Shown in pieces: positions 1 through 5,305 of a stretch of 5,809 nt of DNA. Every line of letters begins with the position of its first letter. Position 1 is the first letter of the stretch. The notes below the pieces were generated by a model. It saw only the letters and a list, made by a program, of their open reading frames with translations, made no database searches and was not told the DNA's origin. The position numbers and the translations under genes are program-made. The DNA is from JAGQTE01 sp964648005 (GTDB lineage Bacteria > Actinomycetota > Acidimicrobiia > Acidimicrobiales > Acidimicrobilacustridaceae). The stretch lies in NCBI GenBank assembly GCA_964648005.1, contig CAZYKR010000271.1:1-5809 (forward strand). Reading direction: 5' to 3'.

Positions 1-211
1 TCTGCCGGGTCGTTCTCGTCACGGTCGTTTCCGTCACGGTCGTTTGCCGATCGACCGTGCAGATCCGGTGCGTATGCGACGCGATCTGCCGGGTCGTTCT
101 CGTCACGGTCGTTTCCGTCACGGTCGTTTGCCGATCGACTGTGCAGATCCGGTGCGTATGCGACGCGATGTGCCGGGTCGTTCTCGTCACGGTCGTTTTC
201 GTCACGGTCGT
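1..211. repeat. 84-bp tandem repeat, about 2.5 copies, open at the left edge
   Basis: Three successive units begin at 1, 85 and 169. Units one and two differ at a single base (C56 versus T140). The third, partial unit matches for about 43 bases with two changes (positions 170 and 199) and decays after 211. Each unit contains a 15-bp direct duplication, CGTCACGGTCGTTTN, at unit positions 17-31 and 32-46. The first copy starts at the window edge, so the array probably extends further left. The period is a multiple of three, so frames are kept between units: two minus-strand and at least two plus-strand frames stay open. I cannot tell whether it is coding or an intergenic minisatellite; no conserved protein family is recognisable in any frame. 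Confidence 0.95.
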
Positions 212-296
212 CTCGGAAGCGACCTGGGCGCCCGGCCGAGTGCACGCGCTGACGGCGACAGCCCGTGCGCCTCCGCCGGACGCAGGCGTCGGCGGT
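212..296. other. Short intergenic stretch, no feature seen
   Basis: This lies between the decayed end of the 84-bp array and the stop codon of the DoxX-like gene. I see no convincing hairpin followed by a T-run, no tRNA-like structure and no start codon with a good ribosome binding site. Minus-strand frames remain open through it into the repeat, which is common in DNA this rich in GC and is not by itself evidence of a gene. Confidence 0.5.
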
Positions 297-692
297 TCAG
301 TCGGCGGGCGGGCGAGTTGCGGCCAGCGCCGCCCATGCCATGGCGCCCTGCATCGGCAGTCGCGCCCACAGCGCCCACTGCGGCACGGCCGGCGCACCCG
401 GTACCTGGATGTTGCGCACCGCCATGTTGATGTTGGCGGGGAACACGGCGGCGAGGAGCCCGACCGTCGCCCACCCGACGGCCCGCGTCGGACGGACGGC
501 CAACGCCACGCCCAGGGCCACCTCGGCGACGCCGCTCCCGTACACGAGCGCCCGCTTCGCCGGCAGCTCCTCGGGGATGATCGCCTCGAACCCCTTGGGC
601 GCTACGAAGTGCGCGATGCCGATGGTGGTGAGCGCGCCGCTCATCATCAAGCGGGCGCGGCGGTTGGGCGGACGGGTCCGGGTCGATGCCAT
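297..692 (-). CDS. DoxX-like small integral membrane protein
   Basis: This is a 131-residue protein with four predicted membrane helices at about residues 15-33, 48-66, 70-92 and 108-126. The pattern GIAHFVAPKGFEAIIPEELP (25-44), the helix GSGVAEVALGVAL (52-64) and the NINMA motif (87-91) are typical of DoxX/DoxD-like small membrane proteins. Members of that family have been linked loosely to redox or quinone chemistry, but the function here is unknown. The gene starts 11 bp after the stop of the glutamate-synthase-domain gene on the same strand, so co-transcription is likely. I chose the ATG at 692 because it lies just after the upstream stop. An ATG at 647 (residue 16) is possible but would trim the first helix; neither has a clear Shine-Dalgarno sequence. 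Upstream extension of the frame is rejected because it overlaps the neighbouring gene. Confidence 0.85.
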   Translation of the reverse strand: MASTRTRPPNRRARLMMSGALTTIGIAHFVAPKGFEAIIPEELPAKRALVYGSGVAEVALGVALAVRPTRAVGWATVGLLAAVFPANINMAVRNIQVPGAPAVPQWALWARLPMQGAMAWAALAATRPPAD

Positions 693-700
693 GGGCGCCG

Positions 701-706
701 AGGCTA
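701..706 (-). promoter_or_regulatory. Possible -10 box overlapping the upstream stop codon
   Basis: On the minus strand TAGCCT fits the actinobacterial TAnnnT -10 pattern. It ends eight bases before the ATG at 692, the spacing expected for a nearly leaderless transcript of the DoxX-like gene. Its first three bases are the TAG stop of the upstream gene. No -35 was recognised. The match is short and may be chance; it would be an internal promoter within an operon. Confidence 0.2.
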
Positions 707-2254
707 TCGGCGTGCTGCCGGCGGCAATCCCCAGCCGGGCTCGTAGCCGAACGCGTGCCGGGCGGTGGTGGCGTCGTAGCGATGATCGACGAGCTCGAGC
801 GCGTCGAGTGGGATCGCTGCCGGGTGGGACACCCCACACGCCTCGGCCAGGCGCTGGAGCTCGACGCGCAGCGCCACGAGGTACCGGGCGGCGCGCACGG
901 CCTTGTCCGCGGGATCGAGGCCGTGGGCCAGCCACTCGGACTGGGTCGCCACCCCGGTCGGGCAGCGGCCGGTGTGGCAGCGCTGCGCCTGGATGCAGCC
1001 GATGGCGAACATCGCCTCACGTCCCACGTTGATCAGGTCGCAACCCAGCGCCATCGCCAGCACCGCATTGTGGGGCAGGCCCAGCTTGCCGGAGCCGATG
1101 AAGACCACGTCGTCGCTGAGGCCCGTCTCGGCGAAGCGCCGGAACACGCGGGGGAAGCCCACGAAGAAGGGCAGCCCGATGTGGTCGGCGAACACCAGCG
1201 GTGCGGCGCCCGTACCACCTTCGCCGCCGTCGACCGTGATGAAGTCGGGTCCTTCGCCGCGGGCAGCCATGCGCTCGACCAAGGTGTCCCAGAAGGCCTC
1301 CTCGCCGACCGCCGACTTGATGCCGACCGGCAACCCCGTGCCCTGCGCCAGAGCTTCGATCAGGTCGATCATGCCGTCGACGTCGCCGAAGGCCGAGTGG
1401 AACGGTGGGCTGTGGCAGTCGACCCCGACCGGGATGCCGCGCAGCTGCGCCAGCTCGGGGGTGACCTTGGCCGCCGGCACCAGCCCGCCGAGTCCCGCCT
1501 TGGCACCCTGGGACAGCTTGATCTCGATGGCGCGCACCGGGGCGGTGGCGGCCCGCTCGATCGCCCGCTCCAGCGAGAAGCGCCCTTGCTCGTCCCGGCA
1601 GCCGAAGTAGCCGGTACCGATCTGCCACACGAGCTCGCCGCCGTGCAGATGGTGGGGTGAGATCCCGCCCTCGCCGGTGTTGTGCAGGCATCCCGCCAGC
1701 GCTGCGCCCCGGTTCAGCGCCTGGATGGCCGGACCCGACAGCGACCCGAAGCTCATCGCCGAGATGTTGACGACGGCGTCGGGTCGGATGGCCCATGTCC
1801 GGTTGCGCCCGGCACCGAGGACCTTGGCGCACGGGACGTGCTCGTGCCCTGCGGCGGTGTCGTCGGGCACGAGCGGTGCCGGCAGCGACGGTGCCAGGGC
1901 CGCGTGCTTGATGATCAGGTACTCCTCGGCGTTCTCGACGTCGTTGTCGGTGCCGAAGCCGAAATAGGTGTCGCCACCCTTGGCCGACGTGTACACCCAG
2001 CGGCGCTGGTCGCGGGTGAACGGACGCTCCTGGTCGTTGTCGGTGACGATGTACTGGCGCAGCTCCGGTCCGATGCTCTCGAGCCAGAACCGGAAGTGTC
2101 CGACGACCGGGTAGTTGCGCAGGATGGCGTGCCGGCGTTGCGACAGGTCGCGCGCCGCGACCGCCCCCAGTGCAGCGGCCGCCAGAGCAGCCACGGTCAG
2201 CGATCTTCGACGCACGGCGCGCACCGTACCGCCTGCTACGGTCGAACTCGACAT
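704..2254 (-). CDS. FMN-binding glutamate synthase family protein (standalone synthase domain, membrane-anchored)
   Basis: This 516-residue protein carries the central FMN/Fe-S synthase domain of glutamate synthase. Visible elements are SAMSFGSLS (165-173), NTGEGG (192-197), EIKLSQGAKAGLGG (244-257), DGGEGGTGAAP (342-352) and the cysteines C420, C426 and C431, spaced C-x5-C-x4-C as in the [3Fe-4S] site of GltB, followed by PTGVATQ. It has neither the N-terminal glutaminase domain nor the C-terminal GXGXG domain of full GltB (about 1500 residues). A full NADPH glutamate synthase role is therefore not implied, and the amino donor and acceptor are unknown. An Arg-rich start and a hydrophobic stretch (about 19-35) suggest an N-terminal membrane anchor with the domain on the cytoplasmic side (inference). 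The ATG at 2254 is used; a longer open frame to 2587 would run antisense through the divergent small gene. The DoxX-like gene follows 11 bp downstream. Confidence 0.93.
   Translation of the reverse strand: MSSSTVAGGTVRAVRRRSLTVAALAAAALGAVAARDLSQRRHAILRNYPVVGHFRFWLESIGPELRQYIVTDNDQERPFTRDQRRWVYTSAKGGDTYFGFGTDNDVENAEEYLIIKHAALAPSLPAPLVPDDTAAGHEHVPCAKVLGAGRNRTWAIRPDAVVNISAMSFGSLSGPAIQALNRGAALAGCLHNTGEGGISPHHLHGGELVWQIGTGYFGCRDEQGRFSLERAIERAATAPVRAIEIKLSQGAKAGLGGLVPAAKVTPELAQLRGIPVGVDCHSPPFHSAFGDVDGMIDLIEALAQGTGLPVGIKSAVGEEAFWDTLVERMAARGEGPDFITVDGGEGGTGAAPLVFADHIGLPFFVGFPRVFRRFAETGLSDDVVFIGSGKLGLPHNAVLAMALGCDLINVGREAMFAIGCIQAQRCHTGRCPTGVATQSEWLAHGLDPADKAVRAARYLVALRVELQRLAEACGVSHPAAIPLDALELVDHRYDATTARHAFGYEPGWGLPPAARR
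2234..2242 (+). promoter_or_regulatory. Possible extended -10 element for the small membrane gene
   Basis: TGCTACGGT contains TGn followed by TACGGT, a TAnnnT match. It would start a transcript near 2249, giving a leader of about 45 bases before the GTG at 2294. It lies inside the first codons of the divergent glutamate-synthase-domain gene. No good -35 is visible, so this is a tentative call. Confidence 0.25.
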
Positions 2255-2282
2255 GCGTGTCAGGTCAGGGTCCGAGACGTCC

Positions 2283-2288
2283 AGGGGG
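2283..2288 (+). promoter_or_regulatory. Ribosome binding site deciding a GTG start
   Basis: AGGGGG sits five bases before the GTG at 2294. It is the main reason for choosing this start for the 91-residue gene, because the frame itself is open much further upstream as antisense to the neighbouring gene. Confidence 0.6.
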
Positions 2289-2293
2289 ACGAC

Positions 2294-2569
2294 GTGCGCA
2301 ACGCGGTGACGGTGGTGCTGTTCATCGTGGCGGTGGGGGCGATCGCCGTGGCGTGGTGGGGCATCGCCAAGCGGGTGGTGAAGCACCGCACCCGCAAGGA
2401 CCTCGCTCGGCTCGGACCGACCCCGTCCGAGGACCAGCTCAAGGGCCTGATGCTGCACAACGCCGAGGACAGCCGGGTGCGTCAGGCCACGGGCGAGCTC
2501 GATCGGGACCAGCTCGGTGCGTTGCTCGACGATGTGCGCTCCGTGCAGAAGGACGAGCCGACCGGCTGA
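2294..2569 (+). CDS. Small single-pass membrane protein of unknown function
   Basis: The product has 91 residues. An N-terminal hydrophobic helix (about 4-24, ending in WWG) is followed by a basic patch, AKRVVKHRTRKD (25-36), which predicts an N-out/C-in orientation by the positive-inside rule. The remaining 55 residues are charged and hydrophilic (GPTPSEDQLKGLMLHNAEDS, 41-60, then RDQLGALLDDVRSVQKDE, 71-88) and probably helical. I do not recognise a family. The GTG start is supported by AGGGGG at 2283-2288. The gene is divergent from the glutamate-synthase-domain gene (39 bp apart) and lies 56 bp upstream of the DM13 gene on the same strand, so it may be co-transcribed with the latter. Sensible membrane topology, G/C-ending codons and a good ribosome binding site support a real gene. 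Confidence 0.75.
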   Translation: MRNAVTVVLFIVAVGAIAVAWWGIAKRVVKHRTRKDLARLGPTPSEDQLKGLMLHNAEDSRVRQATGELDRDQLGALLDDVRSVQKDEPTG

Positions 2570-2614
2570 GGGAACTCGCCGGACCACTCGGTCGTTGACC
2601 TCTCGAACCCATGA

Positions 2615-2620
2615 GGGAGG
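2615..2620 (+). promoter_or_regulatory. Ribosome binding site deciding the DM13 gene start
   Basis: GGGAGG lies five bases before the ATG at 2626. It falls inside the coding sequence if the earlier in-frame ATG at 2611 is used, so the later ATG is preferred. Confidence 0.7.
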
Positions 2621-2625
2621 TCGTG

Positions 2626-3189
2626 ATGGGTCGACGCAAGGTCTGGGCAGCGATCGCAGCTGCAGTGGTGGTGGTCGGCGCGGTGGCGTTGGCGCTGACG
2701 CAACCGTGGAAGCTGTTCATCGACCAACGGGTCGACGAAGCGTTGCCGGGTGGCGCGCCGGCAGTCGCATCGGGGCCGTCGAGTACCGCGCCGGCCGGTT
2801 CGACCCCCGGCGGATCAGTCGCGCAATCGCCGTCCACCACGGCGCCTGCCGGCCCGCAGACCCTGTCCCAGGGTGCCTTCGCCTCGCACGCCCATCCCAC
2901 GTCGGGCCAGGCGCTGGTCGTCGAGGCCGACGGCACGACCTACGTGCGCTTCGAAGGACTCGAGACCGACAACGGACCCGACCTGGTCGTGTACCTCACC
3001 AAGCAGCCAGCGGACGCCCAGGCGGTCGGCGACGACTACCTCGACCTCGGGGTGCTCAAGGGCAATGTCGGCAACCAGAACTACGAGGTGCCGGCCGGGG
3101 TGGATCTCAGCGAGTACGACAGCGTCGTGATCTGGTGCCGCCGATTCGCCGTGTCCTTCGGCGCGGCACCGGTGCAGGTCGCCGCCTGA
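2626..3189 (+). CDS. DM13-domain protein, membrane-anchored or secreted
   Basis: This is a 187-residue protein. Residues 1-5 are basic, residues 6-24 form a hydrophobic signal or anchor segment, and residues 41-77 are a Ser/Thr/Pro/Ala/Gly-rich linker, so the C-terminal domain should be outside the membrane. Residues about 80-184 match the DM13 fold: QGAFASHAHPTSGQALVVE (82-100), YVRFEGLETDNGPDLVVYLT (106-125), a YLDLGVLKGNVGNQNYEVP stretch (138-156), and VVIWCRRFAVSFGAAPV (167-183). Cys171, in the IWCRRF motif, is the only cysteine; DM13 domains have been proposed to act in electron transfer through a conserved cysteine at this place, but the partner is unknown. The start at 2626 rests on GGGAGG five bases upstream; an ATG at 2611 would add five residues. 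It is probably in one transcript with the small membrane gene upstream, and it converges on the next gene with a 17-bp gap. Confidence 0.88.
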   Translation: MGRRKVWAAIAAAVVVVGAVALALTQPWKLFIDQRVDEALPGGAPAVASGPSSTAPAGSTPGGSVAQSPSTTAPAGPQTLSQGAFASHAHPTSGQALVVEADGTTYVRFEGLETDNGPDLVVYLTKQPADAQAVGDDYLDLGVLKGNVGNQNYEVPAGVDLSEYDSVVIWCRRFAVSFGAAPVQVAA

Positions 3190-3206
3190 ACCCTGCCGGC
3201 GTCCGA

Positions 3207-3563
3207 TCACGGATCGACCCACCGCCCGCGCAGCGCCTGCAAGCTCGCCCGGTCGCCGGCCCAGGCGTAGGCCGTGGCCGAACGACCCGAGCCCGTGACC
3301 AGATCGACGCGGGCGTAGAGCGTGCCCTCGATGTCGTCGAGCATCGCCCACGCCTCGTCGAGCATCGCCGGGTCGAGGGTGCAGCACACGCCGGGCACCG
3401 TGCCTTGTTCGTCGAAGCACGCCGCCGGGTAGCCGAACCCGGTGTCGTAGAGGCGGCCGCGCGCCGTGTCCGCATGGTGCGACAGCACGTAGGGCGCCAG
3501 CCAGGGCCAGCGCGAGTGTCCCGGCATCAAGGTGCCGTACACGAAGGCGCATCTCGGGGTCAC
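3207..3563 (-). CDS. Gamma-glutamylcyclotransferase-like (AIG2/GGCT) family protein
   Basis: The product has 118 residues, a usual length for this family. FVYGTLMPG (7-15) is the family's YGTL substrate-binding loop. GRLYDTGFGYPA (36-47) and the segment MLDDIEGTLYARVDL (74-88) also match; Glu79, in IEG, lies where family members carry the catalytic acid. AYAWAGD (99-105) ends the core. Characterised relatives cyclise gamma-glutamyl amines or peptides to release 5-oxoproline, but many bacterial homologues have no assigned substrate, so only the family is called. The protein is predicted to be cytoplasmic. The start codon is GTG at 3563; there is no in-frame ATG before the YGTL motif and no Shine-Dalgarno sequence, consistent with a leaderless message. 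It diverges from the CoA ligase gene across 32 bp. Confidence 0.88.
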   Translation of the reverse strand: MTPRCAFVYGTLMPGHSRWPWLAPYVLSHHADTARGRLYDTGFGYPAACFDEQGTVPGVCCTLDPAMLDEAWAMLDDIEGTLYARVDLVTGSGRSATAYAWAGDRASLQALRGRWVDP

Positions 3564-3571
3564 AGGCCGCG

Positions 3572-3577
3572 AACGTA
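3572..3577 (-). promoter_or_regulatory. Possible -10 box, leaderless start of the GGCT-like gene
   Basis: Minus-strand TACGTT fits TAnnnT and ends eight bases before the GTG at 3563, so transcription would begin at or next to the start codon. No -35 was recognised. The 32-bp gap and the missing ribosome binding site make a leaderless message plausible. Confidence 0.35.
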
Positions 3578-3583
3578 GCTGCC

Positions 3584-3589
3584 TAGGCT
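3584..3589 (+). promoter_or_regulatory. Possible -10 box, leaderless start of the acyl-CoA synthetase gene
   Basis: TAGGCT fits TAnnnT and ends six bases before the ATG at 3596, placing the transcription start on or beside the A of the start codon. It sits in an 8-bp palindrome, GCCTAGGC (3581-3588). There is no Shine-Dalgarno sequence before this ATG. The fit supports 3596 over the in-frame ATG at 3614. Confidence 0.45.
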
Positions 3590-3595
3590 GGTCCG

Positions 3596-5305
3596 ATGAC
3601 CGAAGGCGACCCCATGCGGAGCTGGGACGACGCGGTGGCGGAGGTGACGGCGCCCGGAAGCCGGTACGAGCTGACGACCGCCGACGTCGGCGGGCGCACG
3701 TACACCGTGTTCGCGCAGACGCCGCCGTCGCTGCGGGCGTTGTTCGACCGCTGCCGTGGACGCGACGGGGTCTTCCTGGTGTACGAGGACGAGCGCTGGT
3801 CCTTCGAGCGGTGCATGGCCGAGATCGACGCGCTCGGTGATGCGCTGGTGCACGACCTCGGCGTGGCGCCGGGAGACCGGGTGGCGATCGCCATGCGCAA
3901 CTACCCGGAGTGGGTGGTGGCCTTCGGTGCCGCCGTCAGCGTCGGGGCAGTGGCTGTCTGCCTCAACGCGTGGTGGACCGCCGAGGAGCTGTGGTACGGC
4001 CTCGAGGACTCGGGCGCCCGAGTGCTGCTCGCCGACGCCGAGCGGGCCGAACGGGCGCACGGCGCAGCGACGTCGCCCGACATCGCCACCATCGTCGTCC
4101 GACCCGACGGTGCCGCGCCGACCGGGGCGCGGTCCTACGACGACGTGGTGCGCAGCCGGATCGGCGTCGCGCTCCCCGAGGTGGCGATCGACCTCGACGA
4201 CGACGCCACGATCCTGTACACGTCCGGCACGACCGGCCACCCCAAGGGTGCTGTGTCGGCGCATCGGGCCGTGTTGAGCGCGCTGTTGTCGTACGGGTGC
4301 CGGTCGCGCATCAACGCCACGATGGTGCCGCCGGGCGATCCCCACCCGTACCCGACCAGCTTCATCTTGGTCGTCCCGCTGTTCCATGTCACCGGGCTGG
4401 TGCCGGTCCTGTTGAACTGCGTGCTCGGCGGGTTCCCGCTCACGATCATGTATCGCTGGGACCCCGAGCGGGCGCTCGAGCTCATCGAGCGCGAGCGCAT
4501 CACGCAGTTCGTCGGCGTACCGACGATGTCGTGGGACCTGCTCGAGTCGCCCAGCTTCGCCACCCGCGACACCTCCAGCCTCGTCAGCGTCGGTGGCGGC
4601 GGTGCGCCCGCGCCGCCGGAGCTGGTGCACCGGGTCGAACGCAGCTTCGCCAAGGGGCGTCCCGCCATCGGCTACGGCATGACCGAGACCAACGCCTACG
4701 GCCCGCAGAACTCGGGGGACGACTACGTCCGCAAGCCCCGATCGTCGGGACGGACCGTGCCCACGATGCAGGTGTCGGTGCGCGACGAGGCGGGCGAGGC
4801 GCTGCCGGTCGGGGCCGTGGGAGAGATCTGCTTCCGCGGGCCGAACCTCATCCGTGGGTACTGGAACAAGCCCGAGGCGACGGCCGAAGCCTTCACGGCG
4901 GACGGCTGGCTGCGCAGCGGCGACCTGGGCCGCATCGACGAGGAGGGGTTCATCTTCGTCGAGGATCGGGTCAAGGACATGGTGCTGCGCGGCGGCGAGA
5001 ACGTGTACTGCGCCGAGGTCGAGGCCGTGCTCTACGAGCACCCGGCCGTCTACGAGTGCGCCGTGTTCGGCGTGCCCCACGAGCGCCTCGGCGAGGAGGT
5101 TGCCGTCGCTGTGCTGCCCCGACCGGGCGTCACCGTCGAGCCCGACGAGCTGCGGAACCACGTGGCCGCCCACCTGGCGTCGTTCAAGGTCCCGTCGGTG
5201 GTGCTCGTCTGCGACGAGGCGCTGCCGCGTGGCGCCACCGGCAAGATCCTCAAGCGGGAGTTGCGCGACCGGCTGGCTCAGTCGTCGAGCGACGACCGCT
5301 CGTAG
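3596..5305 (+). CDS. Class I AMP-forming acyl-CoA synthetase (adenylate-forming enzyme)
   Basis: This complete 569-residue protein activates a carboxylic acid with ATP to an acyl-adenylate and then forms the CoA thioester. Motifs appear in the expected order: the phosphate-binding loop YTSGTTGHPKGAV (208-220), PLFHVTG (261-267), GGGGAPAPPELV (333-344), GYGMTETN (359-366), SGDLGRID (441-448), the hinge and CoA region DRVKDMVLRGGENVYCAEVE (457-476), and the catalytic lysine Lys550 in PRGATGKILKREL. All key residues are present, so it should be active and cytoplasmic. The acid substrate cannot be read from the sequence; medium/long-chain fatty or aromatic acids are the usual choices in this branch. 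The start at 3596 is supported by a TAGGCT box six bases upstream; an ATG at 3614 is the alternative. The last 28 bases overlap the convergent cytochrome gene. Confidence 0.96.
   Translation: MTEGDPMRSWDDAVAEVTAPGSRYELTTADVGGRTYTVFAQTPPSLRALFDRCRGRDGVFLVYEDERWSFERCMAEIDALGDALVHDLGVAPGDRVAIAMRNYPEWVVAFGAAVSVGAVAVCLNAWWTAEELWYGLEDSGARVLLADAERAERAHGAATSPDIATIVVRPDGAAPTGARSYDDVVRSRIGVALPEVAIDLDDDATILYTSGTTGHPKGAVSAHRAVLSALLSYGCRSRINATMVPPGDPHPYPTSFILVVPLFHVTGLVPVLLNCVLGGFPLTIMYRWDPERALELIERERITQFVGVPTMSWDLLESPSFATRDTSSLVSVGGGGAPAPPELVHRVERSFAKGRPAIGYGMTETNAYGPQNSGDDYVRKPRSSGRTVPTMQVSVRDEAGEALPVGAVGEICFRGPNLIRGYWNKPEATAEAFTADGWLRSGDLGRIDEEGFIFVEDRVKDMVLRGGENVYCAEVEAVLYEHPAVYECAVFGVPHERLGEEVAVAVLPRPGVTVEPDELRNHVAAHLASFKVPSVVLVCDEALPRGATGKILKRELRDRLAQSSSDDRS

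Noticed and set aside
1..211. CRISPR array
   Set aside because: The units are contiguous and nearly identical over all 84 bases, with no alternation of constant repeats and variable spacers, and no cas gene is near.
693..935. An upstream extension of the DoxX-like frame
   Set aside because: The added residues are Arg/Pro-rich and overlap the C-terminus of the glutamate-synthase-domain gene, whose conserved reading is clear.
2255..2587. A 111-residue N-terminal extension of the glutamate-synthase-domain frame on the minus strand
   Set aside because: It runs antisense through the 91-residue membrane gene and shows no family match. The ATG at 2254 precedes a sensible basic plus hydrophobic N-terminus.
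2595..2600. TTGACC as a -35 element for the DM13 gene
   Set aside because: No TAnnnT hexamer lies at the right distance downstream, and the region at that spacing is occupied by the ribosome binding site.
3204..3216. Inverted repeat CGATC-ACG-GATCG in the gap between the convergent DM13 and GGCT-like genes, as a terminator
   Set aside because: The stem is only 5 bp, has no T-run on either side and lies across the stop codon of the GGCT-like gene. It could form by chance.
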